The notes under the pieces were generated by a model that saw nothing but the letters and a program-made list of their open reading frames with translations, was not told the origin of the DNA and made no database searches. A stretch of 64,000 nucleotides of DNA, taken from Cypionkella aquatica. Lineage in GTDB: Bacteria; Pseudomonadota; Alphaproteobacteria; Rhodobacterales; Rhodobacteraceae. The position numbers and the translations under genes were made by a program. This document shows, in pieces, positions 24,785-33,514 of this stretch (position 1 is the stretch's first letter; each line of letters starts with the position of its first letter). Location: assembly GCF_030161095.1 (NCBI RefSeq), contig NZ_BSPP01000011.1, positions 248,001 to 312,000 of the forward strand. The letters are read 5' to 3'.

Positions 24785-24846
24785 GAGCCGCCCCTTTGTA
24801 ATTCGGTCAGCATAGGGGATTTGGTTTCAAAGGGAAGGGGGGCGGC

Positions 24847-26091
24847 TCAGAATGCTGCAACTGCAGCGGAAGAAATCGCGCAGAGGGCGAGTACCGCGGG
24901 CAAGGGCCAGTGGCGGCGCAGCAGTAGGTAGGCGGCGATCAGCGCAAGGGCTGTCGGCAGCAGTTTCAGGCTGGTAAGGTCGGGGGCGATCAGGTGGAGC
25001 GGGCCAAAGCTGACGGTGCTGACGGCGGCGAAGATCACATGCGCGGCAAACCAGAGTGACAAGTTGGCGATGGTGCCGACGACGGCTGCGGTGATGGCTT
25101 GCAGGGCTTGGGACAGGCGGGGGGCGTGGGTTAGCCGGGCGATCCACGGGGCTCCGGCAAAGACCCACAGAAAGCAGGGGGCAAAGGTCATCCAGAGCGT
25201 GATTGCGGCGGCGGCAAGGGCCATGGGGATGCCCTGTTTGACGGCGGCAAGGTAGCCCACAAATTCGGTCACAAGGATCAGCGGGCCGGGGGTGGTTTCA
25301 GCCAGACCCAGCCCATCAATCATTTGAGGCAGGGTAAGCCATTGTTTTTGCTGCACCACATCCTGCGCCATCCATGTCAACACAGCATAGGCGCCGCCGA
25401 AGGTCAGCACCGCAAGCTTTGAGAAGAACAGCGCGATCTCGGCGAGGATGGGTGGGGCGAACAGCAGGATCAGGGCAAGCGGGATCAGCCAGACCGCAGC
25501 CCAGATGGCTGTGGCTTTCAGGGTTTCGGCCCATGGCGCGGCGGTTGTCGGGGCGGTTGTTCTAGGGGGGGTGGCGGTGAAAAAGCCCCATGCTCCGGCG
25601 GCAAGGATCACGGCGGGGAAGGGGGCTGCAAAGGCGAACAAGGCCGTGAAAGCAAGCGCGGCGATGATCCATTGCGCGCGGGATTTCAGGGCGCGTTTTG
25701 ACACACGCAGCAGGGCCTCTATCACCACGGCAAGCACGGCGGCTTGGATGCCGGTGAACAAGGCGGCGACGAGCGGGATGTCGCCCCAAGCGGCGTAAAT
25801 CATGGATAATGCTAGCACGATAGCCGCACCGGGGAGGACGAACAGGCCCCCCGCGATCAGCCCGCCAATGGTGCCGTGTTTGCGCCAGCCGATCCATGTC
25901 GCCAATTGCATCGCCTCGGGTCCGGGCAACAGCATGCAGAAAGAGAGGGCCGAGAGGTATTCTTCCTCGGTCACCCATTTTTTTTCATCGACAAGCTCGC
26001 GGTGCATCAATGCGATTTGGGCTGCGGGACCGCCGAAGGACAGGATGCCGATGCGGGCGAAGGCACGGGTAAGGTCGGGGAGTGTGGTCAT
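24847..26091 (-). CDS. chrA: Chromate efflux transporter ChrA
   Basis: Inner membrane transporter of 414 residues made of two homologous halves, the long-chain CHR family. Each half has the conserved SFGGPAAQIALMHRE / TFGGAYAVLTWMAQ pattern and the LPGPEAMQLATWIGW / TPGPLILVTEFVGYLA motif. It expels chromate from the cytoplasm. Its ATG overlaps the end of the upstream chrB gene by 4 nt, so the two form an operon. In some bacteria these proteins have roles beyond chromate; that cannot be decided here. Confidence 0.9.
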   Translation of the reverse strand: MTTLPDLTRAFARIGILSFGGPAAQIALMHRELVDEKKWVTEEEYLSALSFCMLLPGPEAMQLATWIGWRKHGTIGGLIAGGLFVLPGAAIVLALSMIYAAWGDIPLVAALFTGIQAAVLAVVIEALLRVSKRALKSRAQWIIAALAFTALFAFAAPFPAVILAAGAWGFFTATPPRTTAPTTAAPWAETLKATAIWAAVWLIPLALILLFAPPILAEIALFFSKLAVLTFGGAYAVLTWMAQDVVQQKQWLTLPQMIDGLGLAETTPGPLILVTEFVGYLAAVKQGIPMALAAAAITLWMTFAPCFLWVFAGAPWIARLTHAPRLSQALQAITAAVVGTIANLSLWFAAHVIFAAVSTVSFGPLHLIAPDLTSLKLLPTALALIAAYLLLRRHWPLPAVLALCAISSAAVAAF

Positions 26092-26888
26092 TGCGCACGC
26101 CCTGCTGGCCAGTCGTGGCCTTCGTCATGGCCATCGCGTGCCCAACGGTAGAGCGCGTCATAAAGCGTTAATCCGACGGCGAGTTGTTCAAGATCATCGC
26201 GGTATTGCCGCGACAGGCCGACAGAAATCGCAAGCAGTCCGGCGGCCTGCGGCGACAGGTCATGACGGTCGGTATCCGCAGCGCGCACCACTGTCGCAAG
26301 GCGGCGCAAGGGCGCGGTGTGCAGCGCGAATTCGGTCAGAAAGGTATCAAAGGTGCAGGTATCATCGCGGTGGCTGAAGAAAGTGTCTTCAATGTCAAAG
26401 GGGGTGGCATCGAAACGCTCGGCCACCGATTGCACCTCGGACGGCGTGACGAACAGAAAGCGGGCGGTCGGGTCGATGAAGCGGCGGATCAGCCAAGGGC
26501 AGGCGATGCGGTCGATTTTCGGGCGGTGGCGTGTGACCCAAAGGTTGGTTTTGGGATAGGCTGAAAGCGGGATCATCGGCAGGGCGGCATCGGCCCAAGC
26601 TGTTGATCCACCTTCTAAAATCTGTGCCTCGATGGATTGCGCGCGCAATAGGGCGGCGACGCCTTCGGACAGTTTGCGCCCCTTTTGGCAGACCACGATC
26701 ACGCGCTTACCCGCCAAGGTGGCAGTGGCGGGGTCGAAGCTGTCATGCGGCCTGACCACGCTTCCGGGGATCAGCCGGGGATCGGCAGCGATGTCTTCGG
26801 GGATGCGGACATCAACGATTGCGGGCGCATCGGGCAGGCCAATCAGGCGCATCAGTTGGGCGGGGGTGATCTGGTTTGGGCCGGGCAT
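26088..26888 (-). CDS. chrB: Chromate resistance protein ChrB with rhodanese domain
   Basis: Two-domain protein of 266 residues. The first about 100 residues form a rhodanese-like domain (PAIVDVRIPED, then the active-site loop VVCQKGRKLSEG). The second half is the ChrB C-terminal domain, with WVTRHRPKIDRIACPWLIRRFIDP and DDTCTFDTFL. It is transcribed directly before chrA and is thought to assist or regulate chromate export. The start at 26888 (MPGPNQ) has AGGA upstream; a longer frame to 26993 lacks support. The rhodanese fusion is a variant of the usual ChrB. Confidence 0.87.
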   Translation of the reverse strand: MPGPNQITPAQLMRLIGLPDAPAIVDVRIPEDIAADPRLIPGSVVRPHDSFDPATATLAGKRVIVVCQKGRKLSEGVAALLRAQSIEAQILEGGSTAWADAALPMIPLSAYPKTNLWVTRHRPKIDRIACPWLIRRFIDPTARFLFVTPSEVQSVAERFDATPFDIEDTFFSHRDDTCTFDTFLTEFALHTAPLRRLATVVRAADTDRHDLSPQAAGLLAISVGLSRQYRDDLEQLAVGLTLYDALYRWARDGHDEGHDWPAGRAQ

Positions 26889-27072
26889 GGGGCATCCTGT
26901 GCGGTGACATGGGATGCGATACTTGGGCCTAAGCCTCACGGGGCGTTCGCGGACCCCATGGGTTTGGATAGGAAATTCGGGGGGGCGCGTCAAGCGTGGG
27001 ATGCGGACGCGCGTTGGAAAATCTGCGCAGATCTATACGCCGAAGCGGCGCGCAATACTTTGAAAATAAAGG

Positions 27073-27396
27073 GCTAAGGTGCCGGATTCTGTTGCCAGGT
27101 TCCGGCGGACCCCGCCTTACGCGGCTAAGCGCAAGGACTTAGTTTCGGCGACTCGAACTGCTTACGCAGCCAAAGCCATTGCCGGAGCACGGTTGTCATT
27201 TGCAACTGTACGTTTGGACCGATAACGGTAGTACCTCACCGAGCAAAAGCTGGCCCCTTTAGACGTTCGTCGATCCTGTTTCGACCCCACACGCCCCAAA
27301 TGAAAGGGTGAATTGGTGGAGTCGCCGGGTACCGCCCCCGGGTCCGAGCCGTTTATTATGGGTGCGTTTATCGCCATAGTCCGAGTTGCCCCGGAC
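27073..27396 (-). ncRNA. ssrA: tmRNA, two-piece permuted type
   Basis: Rescues stalled ribosomes. On the minus strand the acceptor piece comes first and ends CGACTCCACCA (3' end at 27314). After a short loop the coding piece starts GGGGTCG (27288), and these two ends pair over 7 bp to form the acceptor stem (one G-U). The resume reading frame at 27203-27162 encodes ANDNRAPAMALAA followed by TAA, a typical alphaproteobacterial tag. This circularly permuted layout is known in alphaproteobacteria. The outer 5' and 3' limits are estimates: the start from the promoter, the end from loss of the structured sequence. The apparent 89-codon frame over it is not a protein gene. Confidence 0.93.
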
Positions 27397-27402
27397 AGAG
27401 TG

Positions 27403-27431
27403 AATATAGGGCCGGGCGGATGCGGGCGCAA
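27403..27431 (-). promoter_or_regulatory. Promoter of ssrA
   Basis: On the minus strand TTGCGC, exactly 17 nt, then TATATT, placing the start of transcription just before the acceptor piece. Confidence 0.6.
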
Positions 27432-27457
27432 GGGGTGAGGGGCAGGCGCGGGGAGGG

Positions 27458-27483
27458 TCAGGGAGGGGGACGCCCCTCCCTGA
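27458..27483 (-). terminator. Hairpin terminator of the polyamine-type binding protein gene
   Basis: TCAGGGAGGGG and CCCCTCCCTGA form an 11-bp stem 11 nt after the stop at 27494. There is no T-run, so termination may be partial; ssrA follows. Confidence 0.6.
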
Positions 27484-27493
27484 TGTTTGGCGA

Positions 27494-28543
27494 TCAGAAG
27501 CCAGATTTGATCATCTCAAACTCTTGCGTCATGCGATCCCGCATCGCGGGGTCGATCGGGACTTGGCTGAGCAGCGTGCCATCAATCGGGTCAACGTCTG
27601 CGGCTTTCAGCTCTTCCATTGGAATGTCCTTCATCGCCACATCATTGGCGTGGACATAGCCGAAGTTTTCCAAAAGCCCCTTGGCCGAGCCGTGATCAAG
27701 CCATGCGTTGATGAAATCATAGGCTTTTTCTTCAGAGCCCGGCGCGTCCTTGAAGTTGACGTAGCCGCAGAACCAGTTCGCCACGCCCTCTTTCGGGGTG
27801 CGCTGGAACGCCACCGGCACGCCTTCGCGCTTGAGGTTGGCGACACCGTCGTTCCATGTCCACGCGATGACAACTTCGCCGGTTTTCATCAGCTGCGCCA
27901 GCTCGGACGGATCCGCCCAATAGGTGCGGACATTGGCATGCGCAAGGCGCAGCCAAGCGGCGGCGGCGGCAAATTGCTCGTCCGTCACATTTGTCCAATC
28001 CGACACCCCGGTGGCCAGCAGCGCCAGCGACCAAGTGTCATCGGTGTTGTCGGGCAGCGAGATTTTGCCCGCAAACGCCGGATCGGTGAACACTTGCAGC
28101 GAGGCAACCTGATCGGCTTTCACGAGATCGGTGTTATAGGCGACGGCGGTGTAGGCGCCATCGGTGGGAATGTACCAAACCCCACCCTCATCGGCGAAGA
28201 TCTTGGAGTTTTTGTAACGCTCGCCGATTTCGCCATAAAGCGGGATCTTGCTGACATCCCACGGCTCGATCAGGCCCGCGTCGCGGTATTTCTGCACCAT
28301 TTGCGCGCAGGGGTGCGCGACATCGGCCTTGAAGCCGTTCGAGACTTTCTGGAAGGCTTCGTCGTCGTCCCCAAAGAAGGAATAGGTCGGCATTTGACCG
28401 TTTTTGGCGACATATGCCTCAATCAGGGCCTGATTCTCAAAACCGGCCCAATCGAACACAGTCAGATCGGGGTCGGCGGCATGGGCAAGCGTGGCAAAGC
28501 TGAGGGCGATGGCGGTGCTGGAGATCAGATGTGTGAGGCGCAT
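27494..28543 (-). CDS. Periplasmic binding protein, PotD/PotF polyamine type
   Basis: Secreted substrate-binding protein of 349 residues for an ABC importer. The signal peptide is about residues 1-22 (ISSTAIALSFATLAHAAD). The mature part starts LTVFDWAGFENQALIEAY, like spermidine/putrescine binding proteins, and has GGVWYIPTDGAYTAVAYNTD and WTWNDGVANLKREG. The start at 28543 has GGAAGGAA upstream. No permease or ATPase genes are adjacent, so it is an orphan that must use a transporter elsewhere. The palindrome TTTTGATCAAAA lies about 130 nt upstream and recurs before an aminotransferase gene at 47.7 kb. Confidence 0.82.
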   Translation of the reverse strand: MRLTHLISSTAIALSFATLAHAADPDLTVFDWAGFENQALIEAYVAKNGQMPTYSFFGDDDEAFQKVSNGFKADVAHPCAQMVQKYRDAGLIEPWDVSKIPLYGEIGERYKNSKIFADEGGVWYIPTDGAYTAVAYNTDLVKADQVASLQVFTDPAFAGKISLPDNTDDTWSLALLATGVSDWTNVTDEQFAAAAAWLRLAHANVRTYWADPSELAQLMKTGEVVIAWTWNDGVANLKREGVPVAFQRTPKEGVANWFCGYVNFKDAPGSEEKAYDFINAWLDHGSAKGLLENFGYVHANDVAMKDIPMEELKAADVDPIDGTLLSQVPIDPAMRDRMTQEFEMIKSGF

Positions 28544-28673
28544 GAAGTTCCTTCCGGCTGTTGGGGGTCGCTTATGAGGTGCGGTTTGAGGATGGGCCAA
28601 GGCTAGAGCGGGGGACGCGGTGGCTCAAGTGGTTATTGTGCGGTGGGGCTGGCTTGGGCAGGGTTTGGTCGAA

Positions 28674-28685
28674 TTTTGATCAAAA
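28674..28685. promoter_or_regulatory. TTTTGATCAAAA palindrome
   Basis: A perfect 12-nt palindrome upstream of the polyamine-type binding protein gene. Its core TTTGATCAAA is also found at 47662-47671 upstream of the class-III aminotransferase. It may be a shared regulator site. Confidence 0.4.
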
Positions 28686-28760
28686 CGGACTTTGCTGCTG
28701 GCCGGGTAGGCGGGGGTTTCACACCCGTCATGCCCTAAGTGGGATAGCAGAGCAGACAGG

Positions 28761-28789
28761 TTGGCCAACGCGGATAGCAATTTTATACA
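28761..28789 (+). promoter_or_regulatory. Candidate promoter of the class-V aminotransferase gene
   Basis: TTGGCC, 17 nt, then TATACA, with a leader of about 200 nt before the gene at 29005. In the wider 28544-29004 gap nothing else was recognised apart from the palindrome at 28674 and an AATTCC/GGAATT inverted repeat at 28790-28803. Confidence 0.4.
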
Positions 28790-29004
28790 AATTCCGGGGA
28801 ATTATTTCAGACAGATTTTGGTGGATGGAGCGGGGGGTTTACGGGTTGAAATTCCGCGGCTAGATTTGCTGTGAGCCTGCTTTGTGCAGGATCTGCCATG
28901 GCGCCATTGCGGCGTTGCGGCTTGGCTGGAAGACCTGCCACGGCCTTGCTTTTACCGTGGAACTTCGCCGGGCCGTCTGATGAATCGCAATGAAAGAGTG
29001 TCTG

Positions 29005-30237
29005 ATGACCCAACTTGATCTGAACTTTGTGCGCAGCCAGTTTCCGGCGTTTGATAGCCCTGTGCTGTCGAGCCATGCGTTTTTTGAAAATGCCGGCGGA
29101 TCCTATCCCTGCCGTCAGGTGGTGGACCGCCTGCATCGGTTCTATCTTGATCGTAAGGTGCAGCCCTATGGGCCCTATCCGGGTGCGCAGGCCGGCGGGG
29201 CCGAGATGGATGAGGCGCGGAGCCGTTTGGCGGGGCTGATCGGGGTGAAGGACGAGCAGGTGTCGTTCGGCCCGTCGACCAGCGCAAATACTTATGTTTT
29301 GGCGCAGGCAGTGCGGGTGTGGCTGCGCGGGGCGAATGCCGCGATTGTGGTGACAAATCAGGATCATGAGGCGAATTCGGGCGTCTGGCGGCGGCTGAGC
29401 GATGAGGGCATCGAGGTGCGCGAGTGGCAGATTGATCCGCAGACGGGTTCTCTGGATCCGGCGGATCTGCAGGCGTTGCTGGCGGATGGTCGGGTGAAAC
29501 TGGTCTGTCTGCCGCATTGCTCGAACGTGGTGGCAGAGATCAATGATGTGGCCAGCCTGTCCGCGATGGCCCGGGCTGCGGGGGCGCGGGTCGTGGTGGA
29601 TGGGGTGTCTTATGCGCCGCATGGGCTGCCGGACTTCGCGGCGCTTGGCTGCGATGTGTATCTGTTTTCGGCCTACAAGACCTACGGGCCGCATCAGGGC
29701 ATCATGGTGATCTCGGAGGATTTTGGCGCAGAGCTGCCGTCGCAGGGGCATTATTTCAACGCGGGCAGCTTGCATAAGCGCTTCACCCCCGGAGGGCCGG
29801 ACCATGCGCAGATCGCGGCTTGTGCTGGGATGGCGGACTATATCGACGCTGTGCACACGCATCATTTCGGGGCTGAGAGCGACCCGGCGGCGCGCAATCG
29901 GGCGGTGCATGATCTGATGCGGGCGCATGAAGTGGCCGTGGTGGCGCCTTTGTTAGATTATCTGGCGGCGCGCAATGATCTGCGGCTGATCGGGCCGCGA
30001 CGGGGCGAGGACCGTGCGCCGACGGTGGCGGTGGTGCTGGACCGAGCGGCAGAGCCGGTGTCCGAAGCTTTGGGCCGCGAGGGCATCGGCTGTTGGGCGG
30101 GTGATTTCTACGCGGTGCGCCCGTTGACCGCGATGGGGGTCGATCTGGAGCAGGGCGTGCTGCGGATGTCTTTGGTGCATTACACCTCGGCCGAAGATGT
30201 TTCCAAATTGATCGCTGCATTGGACCGCGTGTTGTAA
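29005..30237 (+). CDS. Cysteine desulfurase-like class V aminotransferase
   Basis: Pyridoxal-phosphate enzyme of 410 residues with the class V fold. The cofactor lysine is Lys225 in LFSAYKTYGPHQG. The VVVDGVSYAPHGLPDF segment provides the aspartate that contacts the pyridine ring, and FENAGGSYPCRQVVD near the N terminus fits the substrate side. It lacks a clear active-site cysteine loop of IscS, so it may be a lyase or desulfurase of the SufS-related CsdA-like branch with unknown substrate. The start at 29005 (MTQLDLNF) is chosen over an ATG 15 nt upstream; both are possible. It stands alone, followed by a hairpin and the phr promoter. Confidence 0.8.
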   Translation: MTQLDLNFVRSQFPAFDSPVLSSHAFFENAGGSYPCRQVVDRLHRFYLDRKVQPYGPYPGAQAGGAEMDEARSRLAGLIGVKDEQVSFGPSTSANTYVLAQAVRVWLRGANAAIVVTNQDHEANSGVWRRLSDEGIEVREWQIDPQTGSLDPADLQALLADGRVKLVCLPHCSNVVAEINDVASLSAMARAAGARVVVDGVSYAPHGLPDFAALGCDVYLFSAYKTYGPHQGIMVISEDFGAELPSQGHYFNAGSLHKRFTPGGPDHAQIAACAGMADYIDAVHTHHFGAESDPAARNRAVHDLMRAHEVAVVAPLLDYLAARNDLRLIGPRRGEDRAPTVAVVLDRAAEPVSEALGREGIGCWAGDFYAVRPLTAMGVDLEQGVLRMSLVHYTSAEDVSKLIAALDRVL

Positions 30238-30258
30238 CGATTCTTCACCTAAAAAATC

Positions 30259-30277
30259 GGGGGGCTGTGCGCCCCCC
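30259..30277 (+). terminator. GC-rich hairpin after the aminotransferase gene
   Basis: GGGGGGC and GCCCCCC form a 7-bp stem 22 nt after the stop. No T-run follows. Confidence 0.5.
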
Positions 30278-30325
30278 GCCTTTGGCTTCCCCGGCAGGAT
30301 ATTTGTGCACAGAAGATGGAACTTG

Positions 30326-30355
30326 TGATCTGACTGCACGTCTGATGCGTAAGCA
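30326..30355 (+). promoter_or_regulatory. Sigma-E (RpoE-ChrR type) promoter of phr
   Basis: TGATCT, exactly 18 nt, then TAAGCA, close to the Rhodobacter sphaeroides sigma-E consensus TGATCC-N18-TAAGA. It lies 20 nt before the photolyase ATG. In that species photolyase and cyclopropane fatty acid synthase genes are members of the singlet-oxygen regulon, which supports the reading. Confidence 0.55.
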
Positions 30356-30375
30356 TTTGAAAGTTGTGGGATGTG

Positions 30376-31821
30376 ATGACAGATAAGCCGTTGATTTTGT
30401 GGTTCAGGCGGGATTTCAGGCTGTCGGACCATCCGATGCTGGCGCAAGCTGTGGCGACGGGTCGCCCCCTTATCCCGGTGTTCGTGCTTGATGCGCAGGC
30501 CGAAGTTTTGGGCGCTGCGGCGAAGTGGCGGCTGGGCTTGGCTTTGGCACATTTTTCTCAGGTTCTTGCCAGATTGGGGCAGCGGCTGATCTTGCGGCGC
30601 GGCGATCCATTGGCAATTTTGCAGGATTTGGTTGCTGAGACTGGCGCTGCGGGCGTTATGTGGCAGCGGATGTATGATCCGCAGGCGGTGGCGCGGGATA
30701 CAGCGGTGAAAGCTGCATTGAAGGCCAAGGGTTTGGTTGCGGAAAGTTTCCCGGGGGCCCTGCTGATCGAACCTTGGGAGGTGGCGACCGGGCAGGGTGG
30801 CTTTTATAAAGTGTATTCGCCGTTCTGGCGGGCGGTGTCCGCGCGTGGCTTTGCGGCACCTGTGCCGTCGGTGACTTCGATGTGCACGCCCGATGTCTGG
30901 CCAGCCTCTGACAATTTGGCGGATTGGCAGCTGGGGGCTGCGATGCGGCGCGGGGCTGCGGTGTGCTTGCCGCATCAGCGGGTTGGGGAAGCCAAGGCTT
31001 TGGCCCGGCTTGATGAGTTCATAGAAGAGAGCGTCGAGCGCTATCGTGCGGCGCGGGATTTTCCGGGGCAGATTGGCGCGACTTCGGGATTGTCAGAGAA
31101 CCTCGCTTGGGGAGAAATCGGGCCGCGGACGATTTGGGCGGCCGGACAGCGCGCGTTGCATGAGGGCGCTGCGGGTGCCGAACATTTTTGCAAGGAACTG
31201 GTCTGGCGCGAGTTCGCCTATCATTTGATGCATCATTCACCGCAGATTTTGACGCAAAGCTGGCGCGACGGCTGGGAAGGTTTTGCGTGGCGCGGTGATA
31301 ACCCGGATGCCGAGGCCTGGCGGCGCGGCATGACCGGCGAGCCGTTTGTCGATGCCGCGATGCGGGAGATGTATGTCACCGGGCGGATGCACAATCGTGC
31401 GCGGATGGTGGTGGCCTCGTATCTGACCAAGCATCTGCTGACCGATTGGCGGGTGGGGCAGGCGTGGTTTGCTGAGTGTCTGACCGATTGGGATGAGGCC
31501 GCCAATGCGATGGGCTGGCAATGGGTTGCGGGCTCTGGTCCCGATGCGGCACCCTATTTCCGGGTGTTCAATCCGGCGGGTCAGGCGGAAAAATTTGACA
31601 GCGATGCGGCCTATCGGCGACGCTGGCTTGCCGAGATCAGCCCAAAACCGGGGCCGGATGCGCTGAGTTACTTTGCGGCGGTGCCAGAGCGCTGGCAGTT
31701 GCGCCCGCGCGCGGCCTATCCTGCGCCGATTGTGACGCTGGCCGAGGGGCGGGCGCGGGCTTTGGCGGCTTATGCGGCGCGGGATGGTGCCGAACCAACA
31801 CAGACACACGGGGAAGAATGA
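30376..31821 (+). CDS. phrB: Deoxyribodipyrimidine photolyase
   Basis: FAD-dependent enzyme (481 residues) that uses blue light to split cyclobutane pyrimidine dimers. The N-terminal antenna domain begins PLILWFRRDFRLSDHP. The C-terminal FAD domain has LSENLAWGEIGPRTIW, FCKELVWREFAYHLM, GRMHNRARMVVASYLTKHLL and the DWDEAANAMGWQWVAGSG signature with the conserved tryptophans of the electron-transfer chain. The ATG at 30376 is preferred over a TTG 12 nt upstream. A sigma-E-like promoter precedes it, and the stop overlaps the start of the cfa gene, so they are coupled. Confidence 0.95.
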   Translation: MTDKPLILWFRRDFRLSDHPMLAQAVATGRPLIPVFVLDAQAEVLGAAAKWRLGLALAHFSQVLARLGQRLILRRGDPLAILQDLVAETGAAGVMWQRMYDPQAVARDTAVKAALKAKGLVAESFPGALLIEPWEVATGQGGFYKVYSPFWRAVSARGFAAPVPSVTSMCTPDVWPASDNLADWQLGAAMRRGAAVCLPHQRVGEAKALARLDEFIEESVERYRAARDFPGQIGATSGLSENLAWGEIGPRTIWAAGQRALHEGAAGAEHFCKELVWREFAYHLMHHSPQILTQSWRDGWEGFAWRGDNPDAEAWRRGMTGEPFVDAAMREMYVTGRMHNRARMVVASYLTKHLLTDWRVGQAWFAECLTDWDEAANAMGWQWVAGSGPDAAPYFRVFNPAGQAEKFDSDAAYRRRWLAEISPKPGPDALSYFAAVPERWQLRPRAAYPAPIVTLAEGRARALAAYAARDGAEPTQTHGEE

Positions 31822-33035
31822 TGGACGTGCTGCGGACAACCAAGGGCCAGAAGCGCCTGCCTCGTTACTTTGCGACGGTGTTTGAAATGGCGCAAAAGCT
31901 GCGCCATGGCCGGATGGATTTCGTGCTGCCGGATGGACGGCGGTTTCGGGTTGAGGGCCAGGCGCCCGGACCTGCGGCTGAGATTGAGGTCCACGATCCC
32001 GACCTGTTCGCGCGGCTGATCCGCGAGGGCGATCTGGGGTTTTGTGAGGCTTATGTCGAAGGCGGTTGGTCCAGCCCGGATCTGATGACCTTTATGGATC
32101 TGGTGCATGAGGGCAATGGCGACGTGTATGACGCTTTCCCGGGCATGGCTTTGGTGCGGGCATACGAACGGTTTCGGTTCTGGCTGCAGTCAAACTCCAA
32201 ACGGCAGGCCAAGAAGAATATCGCGGCGCATTATGATCTGGGCAACGACTTTTACCGGTTGTGGCTGGATGACAGCATGACCTATTCGGCGGCGATTTAT
32301 CGCACTGGTCAGGAAAGTTTGGAAACCGCACAGGCGCAGAAATATGCCTCGATGGTCGATCAAATGGGGGTGAAAGCCGGCGATCATGTGCTGGAAATCG
32401 GCTGTGGTTGGGGTGGTTTTGCTGAATATGCCGCGAAAGAGCGTGGGCTGCGGGTGACGGCTTTGACGATTTCGCAGGCGCAACATGATTATGCAGTGGC
32501 ACGGATGCAACGGCTGGGGCTGTCCGAGCAGGTGCAGATCAAGCTGCAGGACTACCGCGACGAGACCGGGCTTTACGACGGGATCGCCAGTATCGAGATG
32601 TTTGAGGCGGTGGGCGAGAAGTATTGGCCCGTCTATTTCGACACGGTGCGGGATCGGTTGAAACCCGGGGCAAGTGCGACATTGCAGGTGATCACCGTGC
32701 AAGAGGCGCGGTTTGAAACCTACCGTAAGGCCGTTGATTTCATTCAAAAATACATCTTTCCGGGCGGCATGCTGCCCAGCCCGTCGGTATTGCGCCGCGA
32801 GGCAGAGCGCGCTGGGCTGCGGGTGAAAGGGTCGATCGAGTTTGGCAAAAGCTACAGCCAGACTTTGCGGCGCTGGTACGAGGTTTTCAACGCGCGCTGG
32901 GCCGAGGCTTCGGGTCTGGGCTTTGACGATCGCTTCCGTCGGATGTGGAACTTTTACCTCGCCTCTTGTGCGGGCACGTTTGAGGGTGGAAACTGCGATG
33001 TAACGCAGATCACCCTGACCCGTCCGGTTGGATAA
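31821..33035 (+). CDS. cfa: Cyclopropane-fatty-acyl-phospholipid synthase
   Basis: Transfers a methylene group from SAM to unsaturated fatty acids in membrane phospholipids, protecting against stress. The 404 residues have HYDLGNDFYRLWLDDSMTYS, the SAM motif VLEIGCGWGGFAEYAA, and EMFEAVGEKYWPVYFDTV with YIFPGGMLPS, all standard. ATGs at 31818 and 31821 are both possible; the second has the better spacing to GGGGAAG. It overlaps the phr stop and is followed by trgA after 38 nt. The phr-cfa pair recalls the singlet-oxygen regulon of Rhodobacter sphaeroides. Confidence 0.93.
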   Translation: MDVLRTTKGQKRLPRYFATVFEMAQKLRHGRMDFVLPDGRRFRVEGQAPGPAAEIEVHDPDLFARLIREGDLGFCEAYVEGGWSSPDLMTFMDLVHEGNGDVYDAFPGMALVRAYERFRFWLQSNSKRQAKKNIAAHYDLGNDFYRLWLDDSMTYSAAIYRTGQESLETAQAQKYASMVDQMGVKAGDHVLEIGCGWGGFAEYAAKERGLRVTALTISQAQHDYAVARMQRLGLSEQVQIKLQDYRDETGLYDGIASIEMFEAVGEKYWPVYFDTVRDRLKPGASATLQVITVQEARFETYRKAVDFIQKYIFPGGMLPSPSVLRREAERAGLRVKGSIEFGKSYSQTLRRWYEVFNARWAEASGLGFDDRFRRMWNFYLASCAGTFEGGNCDVTQITLTRPVG

Positions 33036-33073
33036 AGCGCAGGCGATCTGAGCCGTTGTTGAGAAGGATCGCC

Positions 33074-33514
33074 ATGCCAACCGCTTCAAAACTTGTGGCA
33101 GCCGTCTGCTTTGCCGTGTTGGGCTTTGTCGCCGCGCTGACCTTTCGCAAATATCTGCCCGAGGGCACGCCCGTGGGGTTTTTCCGCGAAATTACCGCCG
33201 CGATTGGCTTTGCGGTCGGTTGGTTTTTGATGGGAAAGTTGACCCGTCAAGGCTACCGCGAGGCGATCAATTCGGGGGTGATGACGGCGCTGGTGTTGGT
33301 GTTCTGGGTGCTCGTGACGTTTTCGATCTACTACATGCTGAAAAAATCCAGCCGCATGATGTATGACGGCCCGTCAGAGGCGGTGCTGGGCGTGTTTCAA
33401 CTGATGTACGACTATGGCCGGATGCTGATTGTGCCGGATATGGCGGTCGTGGTGCTGGGCGGTGGTGCTCTGGCCGGGTTGATCACGGAATGGGCGGGGA
33501 AGCGCTGGTCTTGA
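33074..33514 (+). CDS. trgA: TrgA family membrane protein
   Basis: Inner membrane protein of 146 residues with about four hydrophobic segments (KLVAAVCFAVLGFVAAL, EITAAIGFAVGWFLMG, ALVLVFWVLVTFSIYYML, MAVVVLGGGALAGLI). It matches TrgA, found in Rhodobacter sphaeroides as part of a locus giving tellurite resistance. AAGGA lies 7 nt before the ATG. The following trgB gene overlaps its stop codon. The mechanism is unknown; it follows the phr-cfa genes without a visible terminator and may share their stress control. Confidence 0.82.
   Translation: MPTASKLVAAVCFAVLGFVAALTFRKYLPEGTPVGFFREITAAIGFAVGWFLMGKLTRQGYREAINSGVMTALVLVFWVLVTFSIYYMLKKSSRMMYDGPSEAVLGVFQLMYDYGRMLIVPDMAVVVLGGGALAGLITEWAGKRWS

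Noticed and set aside
27162-27431. Open frame of 89 codons on the minus strand ending NDNRAPAMALAA
   Set aside because: It is the tmRNA: its end is the tag reading frame and the rest folds as acceptor and coding pieces.
28674-28685. TTTTGATCAAAA as an FNR site
   Set aside because: FNR sites are TTGAT-N4-ATCAA; here the two halves are fused without the spacer.
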